A stretch of 64,000 nucleotides of DNA from Apostichopus japonicus. Its lineage: Eukaryota; Echinodermata; Holothuroidea; Aspidochirotida; Stichopodidae. Shown piece after piece: positions 42,684-53,980 of the stretch (its first letter is position 1; each line of letters opens with the position of its first letter). A program made the position numbers and the translations under genes. The stretch lies in NCBI RefSeq assembly GCF_037975245.1, contig NC_092572.1, forward strand, positions 21,688,489 to 21,752,488, written 5' to 3'. Under the pieces are notes generated by a model. The model had not been told where the DNA came from. It did no database searches and was given only the letters and a program-made list of their open reading frames with translations.

Positions 42684-44056
42684 TTTCTGTGGGCGTCTTT
42701 CTTCTTCATCATTGTGCAATTTTGTTTAAAGATGAATATATTTACAACAATGTCGTGTAATGCATATATTGACCTATTAGTTTAGTCAATTACGTATCAC
42801 AGTGTAAGCCTCCATATACAATTACCAGGCCAGGGTACAACAGGGAAATTGGATTCCTTTTCATCTTTTCTATTGTTGTTTTCTGTACAATGAAATAGTT
42901 CACCGTTGGGTTGACACAGCACACGTCGTTATTGAATGAATAGCAAGGTTAAAAGGAAAAGTGAAAGATGTAAACCATTTAACGATAATTATTAACAACC
43001 GAACAGTTATCACGTGATTCTATTATTTAACATTTGTTACTGGTTTTCTTTATTTCTTTCAATTTCGGTCGTATTTAGAAACAAGTTTTCCCCCCTTCAT
43101 AGCTGTTTTAACACACAATGAAGCATTCAACACATAGAAAAGATCCCTATGTCTCACTTTGCTCATATCATCGTCTCTCACAGCATCCACAAAATCAGTT
43201 AAATAATCCACGTCAATACAAAATTGATATTTCCTTGTTTCACTTTGGCAAGTTTGGCCGTTTGTGTATTACATATTGCGATTGAAAAAGTGGTTACAAT
43301 TTGACGAACACAGTTACTACAGTGCCTATCAGTGCAACTTCACATGTGTTAGACAGTGTCTTGACAGAGTCTTGACCATTAGGTGATGAGCGCCCCCTTT
43401 TCACTAGTGTCGATCAAAATTGGTGGTGCTCGTTAACGGCGATGACAACGTGTACACTAAGCAACAATTTCTTATCAAACTATAACATTTTCAACACAGA
43501 CTTATGCCTATGTCTTGGTTGCAACCATCACATTTTGCATTATGAAGGAGTTTGAGAAAGATTTGAACATTGTACTAGGCAGGGAGTTCCACAACTGACA
43601 AAACTGTCTTGAATCAGTCAGAATTTAAGCTAAAAGTAGAAAAGTTCGTATTATTTTACTTACCGCTGTCAGGTTTAGGACCCACTGTATGAGTTCGTCG
43701 CCTGTTTAATAGCTAACACATAAGTCATTAGAGTTTTCGCTACAAACAACATGAATACCATTCCCAACAGGAAATTTCCCTTTCCCTTCGTTATGGCAGG
43801 AGAAGGATCATTGGTGAACGAATCAGGAGTGGACAACGGTGCAAGTGCCACTTCCAGTTTTAAATATCTAAAAAGTGATCTTTGAAAAGGATAAGATGTG
43901 ATCAGTTTTGGAGGAAAAATACCCTTTCGGTTTTTTAAATTTAGAAAAGCTTTTATTTATATTTAAAATGTGCATTTTTTTCATCAAAAAAGCGTGCTCT
44001 TTTTGAAAATAAAATAAATCAAACTGTGATTAAAAACTGCCTTGTTGTGGAAAACG

Positions 44057-44640
44057 TTAAGAAATACATTTTTTTATGGAAAGTGCCCTTTTGTTCAAAT
44101 ACTGGAAGCGTTGGTAGAGTAAATCCATTTCGACACAAAGTTTGAAGGCTACTTCAGACCACCCTCTCATCCCTCCTCTTCTCATCTCATCTGTCTTCTT
44201 CTTGCCTAGAGGCAAATTAAGGCCTCCAAAGAGCGTCTCCATTCATCTCGGTCGGCAGCTACGTTTCTGGCATCATTCCAGGATCGCCAACCAGCCCTCT
44301 CTCTCTCTTTGTCCACTGTCCTGCGACATGTTGTTTTTGGTCGCCCTCTCTTTCTCCTGCCCTCTGGTGCCCAAGTCATGCTGATGTTGCTGTCGTTGTT
44401 TGGGTTTTGGTGCAATATATGCCCAATGAATTTCAATCTTCTTTTCTTAATTTCGATGCTTAGTGGTCCCATTTTTGCTCTCTTTAGCAGTTCCTTTGTG
44501 CTGACCAGCCTCCGCCTGCAATGAAAGTAGAATGTGACACACCCCTCAACGCCTGCGTCAACCACTCCCATTTTCAGTTTCAACTCTCTTACCTCTTTCA
44601 ATGCAGATAACTCATCGAATATGGGCCACTATTGATAAGT
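44057..44640 (-). mobile_element. LINE endonuclease/RT C-terminal fragment, minus strand
   Basis: 131 codons are open on the minus strand (44206-44601), extending further toward the C-terminus (NVAADRDEWRRSLEALICL) than in the other spacers. Confidence 0.7.
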
Positions 44641-44782
44641 AATAAACACAACTGCAAAACACACGGTGCCATTTATATCATGGTCATGCTACAAAGGCTT
44701 TACTTTTATGCGATAGAATAACATCAAAATTTCACCAGTTTTAATCGTTCAGTCTAGAGCATAAATACCCAAAATATAAATC

Positions 44783-45104
44783 ATGCTGATGTTGCTGTCG
44801 TTGTTTTGAGTTTTGGTGCAATATATGCCCAATGAATTGCCATCTTCTTTTCTTAATTTCTATGCTTAGTGGTCCCATTTTTGCTCTCTTTAGCAGTTCC
44901 TTTGTGCTGACCAGCCTCCGCCTGCAATGAAAGTAGAATGGGACACACCCCTCAACGCCTGCGTCAACCACTCCCATTTTCAGTTTCAACTCTCTTACCT
45001 CTTTCGATGCAGATAACTCATCGATTATTGGCCACTATTGATAAGTAATAAACACAACTGCAAAACACACGGTGTCGTTTATATCATGGTCATGCTACAA
45101 AGGT
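44783..45104 (-). repeat. Direct duplication of part of the LINE fragment
   Basis: About 320 bp matching roughly 44,376-44,698 are repeated head-to-tail, including KRRW-FIGHILHQN on the minus strand. Only the unit 3/unit 4 spacer has it. Confidence 0.75.
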
Positions 45105-45488
45105 TTTACTTTTATACGATATAATAACATGAAATTTCACAAGTTTTAATTATTCAGTCTGGAGTATAAATACCCAAAATCTTAAATGATTGAAAGGGAC
45201 TGATTAATCCACTACGAGAAGATTAACAGATTCAGATCTGTCGTGCAGCGACGTGGTACCTATTAAGTGTGTAGCTAGGCGATACACATTGTGCTTTTTC
45301 CTTTCCTTCTTTCTTTTTTATTATTATGTCAAGGAAGTCCTTCGCTTACCTTATATGTGCATAAACTTTCGTATAACTCAAAGCATCCCTGAAGGACCTG
45401 GTAGCATAGTGTATATGCCCAATACTTAGTGTATATGAACAATACGTAGTGCGTGTTGCGTTGCTGAACGGAAAGTAATGCTACATTT

Positions 45489-45496
45489 TATATAAG
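45489..45496 (+). promoter_or_regulatory. Candidate TATA box of unit 4
   Basis: TATATAAG in the conserved block upstream of the start codon. Confidence 0.25.
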
Positions 45497-45794
45497 CTTT
45501 TACGGATATGAAATTGTAAATATTTTTACTTTCGATTTTGTGATGCTACGTTTGGAACACTTATTGAGTATATTTCAAGCCGTGTGAGCCAATATTTACA
45601 ACAGTTTAAGGTTATTACAATGGCATTGCAGTTAGGCTTCAAAAATTGTGGCTTAAAAAGTGCAAACAGATATCCGCAGTATAGTATGAACTAAGAAACA
45701 CAATTCGCAGAGCTTGCAAAATAAGAGAGCAATCGCAATAAACACAGAGCGTTCATGACAAACGAACCACAAGTAAGCTAACATCACTCATAGG

Positions 45795-45861
45795 ATGGAC
45801 ATATTATCGCAGATTTGTGGATACTGCTCAATTCTGTTCTGTTTATTTTTCAGCATTGCTG
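45795..45861 (+). CDS. Unit 4 exon 1: signal peptide
   Basis: 67 nt with one replacement relative to unit 2 (FSIA for FSFA); donor GTAAGT, phase 1. Confidence 0.75.
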
Positions 45862-48800
45862 GTAAGTATATTTGCTACCTTTGCCTCAAGTCATTTAATA
45901 CTATATAGTGTAGTACTTAACTACCTATAAGTCCTTCACTACTATATAAGTCCTTTATTGTTCTATTTGTCTTCTGCTGCTATATTAGTCATTGACTGCT
46001 CTTAAGTCCTTTATTGCTATACTAGGTTTTTACTCTATTAGTCTTTAATTGCTATATTAGTCCTGTACTGCTCTATGGGCACATTACTGCTATATTAATC
46101 CTTTATTGTTATATTAGTATTTTACTCTTTTAGTTATAACTGCTATATTAATCCTGTAATGCTCTATTAGTAATTTACTGCTATAATAGTCCTGTGCTGC
46201 TCTATTTATCCTTTATTGCTATATTAGTCTTTTGCTGCGATATTAGTCCTCTAACTGCTATATTAGTCCTTAACTATTCTTTGAATCATTTACTGCTTTA
46301 ATAGTCTTTATCTGCTGTATTAGTCCTTTGAATGCTTTATTTAGTCCTTTTACTATTCTATTAGTCATTTACTATTCTATTAGTCCTTTTACTGCTATAT
46401 TAGTCATTAACTATTCTTTGAATCATTTACTGCTTTAATAGTCTTTGTCTGCTGTATTCGTCCTTTGAATGCTTTATTTAGTCCTTTTACTATTATATTG
46501 ATCCTTTACTGTTCTATTCGTCCTTTAACTATTATATTAGTCATTAACTATTCTTTGAATCATTTACTGCTTTAACAGTCTTTATCTGCTGTATTAGTCC
46601 TTTGAATGCTTTATTTAGTCCTTTAAATATTCTATTGGTCCTTTACTATTCTATTCGTCCTTTAACTGCTATATTAGCCATTAACTGCTCTTTAAGCCCT
46701 TCACTGCGACATTATTCCTTTAACTGACATATTAGTCCTAACTATTGGTCCTTTACTGTTCTGTTAGTCTCTTACTGCTATATTATACCTTTACTGCTCA
46801 ATTATTTATCTACTGCTATATTAGTCTTTAACTTATATATTGGTCATTTGCTGTTCTATTAGTTCTGTACTGATCTATTAGTCCTTTAATTGCTCTAGTA
46901 TTCCTTTACTGTTCTATTAGTCCTTTAACTGCTATATTATTCATTTACTATTCTATTAGTCCTTTAAATGCTTTATTAGTCATTAAACTGCTATATTGGT
47001 CCTTTACTGCTATATTAGTACTTAAGTATTCTTTGAGTCCTTTACTACTCTATTAGTCTTTAACTATTCCATAAGTGTTTAACTATTATATCAGTTCTTT
47101 ACTGCTATATTAGTCCCCTTACTGCTATATTAGTCATTAACTACTCTATTAGTCTTCTAAATACTCTATTAGTCCTTAAACTTGCTATAATTGTTTTCAC
47201 TACTCTATTGTTCCTTTAACTGTGATATTAGTCCTTTATCTATTCTAAATAAAACAAAACTGTTAGCAAACTGCTTTTCCAATAAAGACCCTGTGTAAGA
47301 GAATGTGTAAAAGTAAAAGCTAGGGCCTGGCGTTTCGATTCTAGCAGGATCTTCTTCAGATGCTGAATGACCAGATCCTTCTAGGATCGAAACGTCAGAC
47401 CCTCTTACTTTTGCACTTCATCTATTGTATTGGCCATTTAATGTTCTATAAGTCTTTAATTTTAACTGCTATATAAGTCCTTTACTGCTCTATGATTCCT
47501 TTAACTGGTATATAAGTCCTTTAAACACCTCCACATGTAGGCCTATATATTTATTATCTGTGGAAAATCAAATAAATCTAATCAAATCAAACTATTCTGT
47601 TAGTCCTTTACTATTCTATTAGCCCTTTACTGCTATATTAGTCCTTAACTGCTCTATTAGTCCAATGTGCTCTAGACATAAGCCTAGTTAGTTATGTATG
47701 AAAGCAACTGAACCTGTTATTATCATTACAACTGTGATTTACAATGTGATACAAAAAAGTCACTTGATTTTTTGTTCAAATTATGACGACACATTCAAGA
47801 TAATATGAAACATGTGTTATCTATCTCGATTTTTTCGCAGACTTTGTGGCCGCAGTCGTTTCTACAAACGAGACGGTTGCATTGGGAAATTCAGTGTCCC
47901 TTACATGTGTTGTTGATACACTAGATCAGACCGTATGGACAGTAAAGAGAAACGAAAGGCCACCCAAAACACTATCCCTGAGTGACCAGATCTTTGACAA
48001 TAAGAACATGGATTTGAGCATTGCTTCCATCTCTGATTCTGGTTCATTTTCTTACAATCTCCTCATCCTGAACGCATCTCAAGATATGGAAGGACATTAC
48101 AACTGCGTGAAAGGAGGGGTGACAAAATCAACGGTCTTACTTAGTGTAGAAGGTATAGTGCGTATTGATTGAAATATATTCAGTTCTATTTGCAAACATA
48201 GTTCATACTTTATAAAATTGTGAAGGAACTGGCTGTTATTTTGCTCATAAATACCAGTGACCAGTCAGTTTTGTGGCAATTGAAAGAACGTTTGAGGGGA
48301 AAACATACGTTTGAAAGAAAGTGATTTTATTTTTCCTTGTTTTGTGACTAGTGTGTATTACCACGATATCTTTAATGTGGTAATATACCGTGGCATCTAG
48401 CTTAATTCAAAGTCAATCAATCGAAGGAAATCTAATTTTCCGAAGACCTATCCCATAAATTGTCCGATATATCTACCCTTCATGTTATGACGTCGTCATA
48501 CAGAGAGCGGACCACACAACTTTCAGTGTTTCACATGTTGTTTGGTGGTGATTTTTTGTTCTCTTTTAATTGCAGTTCCTCCAATTGTGACATTAAAAAT
48601 TGATAACAGAAGTCACGATATCAATAATGGCACAGCCAGCATAAATGTAAAATTGGACCAAGATATCACCATCCAATGTGTAGCAGAGGGAGGAAGGCCT
48701 CTTGTTTCTCTTGGGTTGGAGATAAATGGCAATCCGGAGATTGGCAGCACCACCGTAAACGAAACATCTAATGCGGTCATAAGTACACTCTACTATAGAC

Positions 48801-51800
48801 CGAGAAAGGGTGATACAGTGATATCATGCACAACAAGTGGACAAACAGCAATACCAGACATCAGGCGTCAAACTAGTTTAAACATTGTGTGTAAGTATAA
48901 CTATTGGTCTGTTAATAATTAAACCCACCTGGTCATTCGTACAACCCAATTACTCTCGAGTTTAGAATACTATTACGTCATGTCGTAATTATATGATGAC
49001 TTGGTAGGACCATTTTGAGAACATGCGATAAATATTTAATGCGTGAGGATATTACTATAACCAAACAAAGAAAGAGACATAGCCACATTAAGTAAATAAA
49101 TTCATATTAAACATTAATTTCAGATTGATTTGATGTTAATAGCCAAATCTTACGTATCGAAGAATATATAGCTAGATAAAAAGTTTCCCTACTTTTCGAT
49201 TGTCAGGCGAAGGTTGAAATCAAACCCTGGACCTTTGTGTCACAGACTTAAGTCCTGAGTTCGTATAACAGGCTTTGTATAACTGTCATTGAAGGCATAC
49301 TACGCACGTGTTACGTTTGAACAAAGGCACACGTGGTGCTTTAATTTGACAATGTATGCATATGCGACAAATTCATTCCATAAATATGACTGAATAAAAC
49401 GATATATATTTACATTCTCCCACAAAGGGTTTCATGAATACATCACTTAATTTCTGAGATTTCAGCCAATTGCTTTATTAGTAAACCAAATGTTTATGGC
49501 TCAATTGTGTTGCGTCATAAATCTACATGTTCGGTTGCCCTGTGAATATTCTCTGAAACTTCCGTCATCTTTAATTTAATATATATATATATATATATAT
49601 TTATTTTTATGTTATTTTGAAATTTTATTTATATACGTCCTAAATGCGTTCACTACTCATGTATCCTCTAACTTCCTCACTACAATGTCCAAGTTTAAAG
49701 TGTTACCTTTAGGTGTGTTATACAATAGATAATCAGTTTTTTGAAAGATTATCTTTTCCTTTTCAATTAAAAAACAAAAACAAAATATTACTCTCATTCA
49801 CAAACTATACAATATTAAATCTTAATATTGTCATATTTGCTTGTATAAAGGAGCTGGAAGAAAAAATAACAACGCCCTTATTTAAAAATTTAACCAAAGT
49901 CTTACTGTTTTTGTATTTGTTTGTTTATTTATTTAGACAAACCACTCTGCATAGGCGAGATCATTAACGACTTCTTTACATGTCACTGTACATCGAATCC
50001 AGCAGCTAATGTCACCATCCTAATTAATGGCTCACACAACGTGTATAGTCAAACAGTAACACTAAATTTTCATTATCCTGTAAATTTATCCTGTTTGGCG
50101 ATCAATAGTATCGGCAAAACGACAACAGAGGCTGAATTATTTCTTCCAAGTGTTAACCATAGTACACCTGGTAAGTAACTTCTAAACTGTCAAACATGTT
50201 GATGTAAATAGTCTTATAATTAATATATATTATAGGCCTATACCTACCGACTTCAGATTGGGTTGCCTGTCGTACTGCACTCATCGATCACCGTTCACAA
50301 CATTTTTATTAAACGGAAATTAACTTTGCAACAATTGTTAAATTATTGAACCTTACATGATTACATTAATATTGATTAGACCTACTTTATCATACTTTAA
50401 ATGAAAATCGTAATGAGTTGGAAAATCAAGAACAGTGAAAAAGCTTTCAGCCTCCACCGGGATTCGAACCACGGGCCTCCCGCTATATATATATATATAT
50501 AATATATTAATTTTATTTAATATATATATATATATATATATAATTTTTTTTATAATATATCAATTTTATTTAATATATATATATATATATATATATTTCA
50601 TTACGGATGTGGTCCGTCTAGCTAATTCCATTCGAAAAAAAACTACTTTCGGTGTGATGTTTAGCAACAAGTTGCGTCACGGTTAGACAGGCGCGTAGCG
50701 AGAAGTTTGCCAAGGGAGGGGCGAATCATGTAGGCAAACAATCTAAGGGTAGCGCCACCATAAGTTGGCGCGAAGCGTAACAGAAAATTTGGCCGAAATG
50801 CCTCCCAGATCGCTGGAAATGGCACTTCCCATGCCTTGTAAATTGCATCTAAGCATTTTCTATTTCGAATTTACTAGCGATATCGTAAAAAAATATGCTC
50901 AAGGGGGGGGGGGGAGGGGTCGTTACCTTCGCCACGAAGTGTCTTTTACCTCATGCAGCATGTGTTGGATGAAGTTTTAGCCACCGCCAAATATAATTTG
51001 GATAAATAATCACACTCATTATTTTCTTTTTATATCCCCATTTTATATATAAATAATTATGCCACCAAATATTGGGGGATATTAGATGCTATATCCCCCA
51101 GCTAAAATATTGGGGGGGGGGTGGGCATGTCCCCCCGTCCCACCCCACATGATCGCCGCCCATTGTTGCACGTGTTGAATGTTTGCTCAAGTAAAGTCAC
51201 GAAAGAACTTGTGTACATCCAACCTTTGAATATATTCACTAATCAACAATTAAGCGTTCCATTTTCCCACAGATGTATATGACTCAACCACCGATTTACC
51301 CGCAAAGCAGCTATCCAGTCTCTACACCATTGGCATACCCATTTGTTCCGTGGGCGTTCTGATAGCATCTTTTCTTGTTTTCACTTATACACTTTTATGG
51401 AGGAAAGGTAAGGACTATTCATCAGTATATGACATCAGGATGTAGTTAAGTGGATTATTTGAGATACGGCTATATAGGTAGCTCGTTCTTCGCCTTCTCC
51501 TTCTCCTTCTCTCTCTCCTTCTCTTTATATCTACTTTAATAAAATTATGATCAAGAATAGGATTGGGAAGGAAAGAGTCAGGGACGAATTATGTTTTTGT
51601 GGAAGTGTGTTTATTTTGGTACTAAAATGTAAAACAAAATATGTAGTCGGCATCAGAGGCCTATACAGTTTGCAATGTACTTTTGGACTTTTTATGATTA
51701 ATGATCTGCTTCCTGATATATCTGTTCAATGTTTCACATCATGACCCACAGAACACAACCGAAAGTTGACTATTCAGACCCTAGAAACAGATTCACCTAG

Positions 51801-52826
51801 GTAAGTCAACATTTTTGAGTCATGATTTGTGTTATATTTTTATATTCTTCTGTTACAGTTTCTCTCCTAACAGAGCTGGAGATATTACGGTTATGAATGA
51901 CATGCACTGATATCGCTATTAAATTTTCGTATGTAATTTTATCGTTCATTTTCAGCAACCTTGAATCGCAAAGGTGGATGACTATGTCCGATCGCCCATT
52001 GCAACCGTCTCCTCAACATTGCCGGGAACCCGCGAGTCGCATCAATACATATTCCATGGCAAGTGAACCTTTCGTCCATGATATGGTATGTTGTAAGCTT
52101 TATGGCAGGGATGTTATCAACATGTTATTGTTTGTTATAGAAAGATGTAACCTAATATAAGTAGAATTATTGCGAAAAAAATACTTATAGTGAATCGGTA
52201 CTTACGGTACACTTATCCAAGCTTGTTACACGTATTCGTCCTCAGGAATTTGTACTCGTACTTTGGTACTTAAGGAATCTTGTGTAGTACAGATAAAGTA
52301 AGGTAGCCGGCTTCGCGCTAAGACTAGTCTTGCACTCTGTACTCGATCTTAGTTGAAGGGAAATTCTACTTGTATACTCTTACTCATGAAGTTTTACTCG
52401 CACTACGAGACTACCTCGTGATATATAAATAAGGAGGAAAAGTTATATAGTGGGGGCAATATGGATCCGGGGGTGTGAGGGTGCAAACCCACTATTTAAC
52501 CACACACAAGTTTAAGGCAGTTACTGAGACAATATTGCGCGCAGACCAGATTTATAGCCTAAAGATGCCTCCGAATGTATCCCTTTGTCCGGGGAGGGGC
52601 GGCGTGGTGTACCTAAAGATGCCTCCGAATGCATCCCTTTGTCCGTGGGAGAAAGGGGGGGGGCGGTGTCTGTGTATCTTTGAGATATAAAAGGTTTGAT
52701 AAAAGTCCTACAAACTATGGAATTCGAGATGACGTAAGGGTTTGCAAATGTTTACGAAAGTTGTTTAGTTAAGAATATTTTAATAGATGTTATAATATCA
52801 AGCAATAGCAATAGCAATAGCAATAG

Positions 52827-52903
<77 letters not shown>

Positions 52904-53980
52904 TATATATAATATACTTCCGCATTCAGTTATAGTATTGCTTTGATCAATCTGGTTCATTTTGACAATCTTGTAAACACAAATTTAAGTTCTCACGTTG
53001 CTATTATCACGTTTCAATGTTGTTCTTAAGGGACAGGCGATTTTGTAGACTAAGCATGTTAGTGACGCACGACGACACGTCAACAATATGACCTTTACCG
53101 AGTCCAAAAGTTACGTGCGACGTAGTTACGCACGACAGTTTCGTCAAGATGATGTAACATTATCGTAACTCAATTGGCTAACTCGACACATGTCGTATTT
53201 TTGACGTGTTTTCAAGTTACACTGCAACGCAGCAACTCAACAATTTGATAATATTCGCCAACATGTAACGTAAGCGTATAACTCGACATAAAAGTTAGAA
53301 GTTTGTCGTTTTGCCGTGTTGTTTCCACACGCCAAGTCTTTAACTTACATGTCTTTTCATTGCCACCGCACATTTCGGATTAGATATCTAAATGTTAGCA
53401 GCGTCAAAAACTATGTGTCATATCTTGCAAGTTGACATACATACTGTGGCCATGTTTGAGAAGATTTTTTTTTTTAGATCCTTGTTCGATCCCCTCACAT
53501 AAGGCTACTTCATTCTGTTTCTCGTAGATTACAACAAACAGTGGTTCATCGTTTAAATCATCAGTAGAAATGTCCTCTCTGCCTATGTCAGAAGGCTCCG
53601 CTTACAACCCTGAATATAAGCTTGCAAGACAATCATCACAGAATGATGAGTTTCGAGAGAGTGATTTTAAGGCAGATGCTGAAGTGGACAATACTGAATA
53701 TCATAGAATCAAATCACTAGCAGCAGCTGATATAGATTTGATATCTTCTAATTCACCAGTCTCTGTAAAACTAAGACATAATTACCACACGCTCGAAGAC
53801 CCCAGTTCGTATGATCCGGAAAACGCACAGTTAACATTTTCACCGTATCCATGGCAGCAGGATGACCAACAAGTTGTGGCTTCATCGTGTCTACCGCAGA
53901 ATGACCCACAATTCACAAATTCTTCTCTACTTCGGTCTGACTATTTTTACGATAAGCCACCCACAGAAGACGAACTATGA
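45795..53980 (+). CDS. Unit 4: Ig receptor with kinase-free tail (NPxY, ITSM-like)
   Basis: Eight exons (45795-45861, 47841-48152, 48576-48890, 49937-50170, 51273-51407, 51752-51800, 51956-52085, 53528-53980) join in phase to 564 residues. Signal peptide 1-22, Ig1 23-126, Ig2 127-231, Ig3 232-309, membrane helix about 326-352. The ectodomain and membrane exon are paralogous to units 2 and 3, but the 212-residue cytoplasmic part is unrelated: no kinase, rich in Ser, Asp and Tyr. It carries NPEY (441-444), TEYHRI (470-475, fits TxYxxI) and YHTL (500-503). By analogy with paired immune or growth receptors it could recruit SH2 or PTB proteins when phosphorylated. No internal stop or frameshift is seen. 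I do not recognise a named family for the tail. Confidence 0.78.
45920..47660. repeat. Intron 1 minisatellite, unit 4
   Basis: The same family of about 20-bp units with its own unit order. It is interrupted near 47,530-47,590 by a short unrelated insert containing TAGGCCTATATAT. Confidence 0.85.
47305..47416. repeat. Hairpin element, unit 4
   Basis: Counterpart of 9384-9498, with a slightly shortened inner arm (CCAGATCCTTCTAGGATC). Confidence 0.6.
47841..48152 (+). CDS. Unit 4 exon 2: Ig1, V-like domain
   Basis: The 312-nt exon is phase 1 to 1. Sixteen of 104 residues differ from unit 2, most in the first half (for example SLTCVVDTLDQTVWTVKRNE). A central block of about 60 nt is identical. 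Cys, Trp and DMEGHYNC are present. Confidence 0.85.
48576..48890 (+). CDS. Unit 4 exon 3: Ig2 lacking the core Trp
   Basis: The 315-nt exon is phase 1 to 1. Both Cys are present, but the core position reads LGLEINGNP, Leu for Trp. Confidence 0.85.
49937..50170 (+). CDS. Unit 4 exon 4: Ig3
   Basis: The 234-nt exon is phase 1 to 1, with [10 protein letters not shown] and [12 protein letters not shown]. There is only one Ig3 copy here, without the second cassette found in units 2 and 3. Confidence 0.85.
50395..50482 (-). mobile_element. tRNA-derived SINE-like fragment (B box), minus strand
   Basis: On the minus strand GGTTCGAATCC (50460-50470) is a perfect RNA polymerase III B box, set in GCGGGAGGCCCGTGGTTCGA, like the 3' half of a tRNA. 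The A-box half is replaced by (TA)n, so a functional tRNA gene is excluded. Confidence 0.45.
50483..50597. repeat. (TA)n tracts
   Basis: Three TA dinucleotide blocks separated by AATTTTATTTAA-type spacers. Confidence 0.9.
50680..51172. mobile_element. Dispersed repeat related to the units 2/3 MITE region
   Basis: About 50,700-50,840 matches, in inverse orientation, the interior of the element at 12,714-12,800 (GGAAGTGCCATTTCC and TTACGCTTCGCGCCAA on the minus strand). The right end ATCGCCGCCC mirrors GGGGCGGCGAT at 12,258. Poly-G runs occur at about 50,905 and 51,112. It interrupts the intron between Ig3 and the membrane exon. Confidence 0.45.
51273..51407 (+). CDS. Unit 4 exon 5: transmembrane
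   Basis: The 135-nt exon is phase 1 to 1, one codon longer than in units 2 and 3 (extra Ala in LPAKQLSS). The helix is [20 protein letters not shown] with a WRK stop-transfer. Confidence 0.85.
51487..51534. repeat. CTTCTC microsatellite at the module junction, unit 4
   Basis: A (CTTCTC)n-type tract; similarity to units 2 and 3 stops here. Confidence 0.65.
51752..51800 (+). CDS. Unit 4 exon 6: juxtamembrane
   Basis: The 49-nt exon is phase 1 to 2, with acceptor ATGACCCACAG and donor GTAAGT. It encodes EHNRKLTIQTLETDSP. Confidence 0.6.
51956..52085 (+). CDS. Unit 4 exon 7: cytoplasmic
   Basis: The 130-nt exon is phase 2 to 0, with acceptor CATTTTCAG and donor GTATGT. It encodes NLESQRWMTMSDRPLQPSPQ onward to FVHDM. 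No domain is recognised. Confidence 0.65.
52086..53527 (+). other. Last intron of unit 4
   Basis: A local repeat of ATGCCTCCGAATG(T/C)ATCCCT occurs at about 52,565 and 52,619. (CAATAG)n followed by a (TA)n run lies at about 52,800-52,915. No exon is recognised. Confidence 0.6.
52800..52915. repeat. (CAATAG)n and (TA)n microsatellite
   Basis: Four CAATAG units run into about 80 bp of TA. Confidence 0.9.
53528..53980 (+). CDS. Unit 4 exon 8: tail with tyrosine motifs and stop
   Basis: After CTGTTTCTCGTAG, 150 codons are open in phase 0 to TGA. NPEY is at 53606-53617, TEYHRI at 53693-53710, YHTL at 53783-53794. Many Ser and Asp; predicted disordered. There are no Cys-rich or helical repeats. 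Confidence 0.75.
   Translation: MTTNSGSSFKSSVEMSSLPMSEGSAYNPEYKLARQSSQNDEFRESDFKADAEVDNTEYHRIKSLAAADIDLISSNSPVSVKLRHNYHTLEDPSSYDPENAQLTFSPYPWQQDDQQVVASSCLPQNDPQFTNSSLLRSDYFYDKPPTEDEL

Larger units (their letters stand above)
42684..45794. other. Spacer between units 3 and 4
   Basis: Diverged copy of the other spacers. It contains the LINE fragment and its partial duplication, then the conserved upstream region of unit 4. No further gene is seen. Confidence 0.55.

Noticed and set aside
53966-53977. C-terminal EDEL of unit 4, similar to a KDEL-type ER retrieval signal
   Set aside because: The tail is on the cytosolic side of a type I membrane protein, where a lumenal retrieval signal cannot act. 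It is probably chance in an acidic end.
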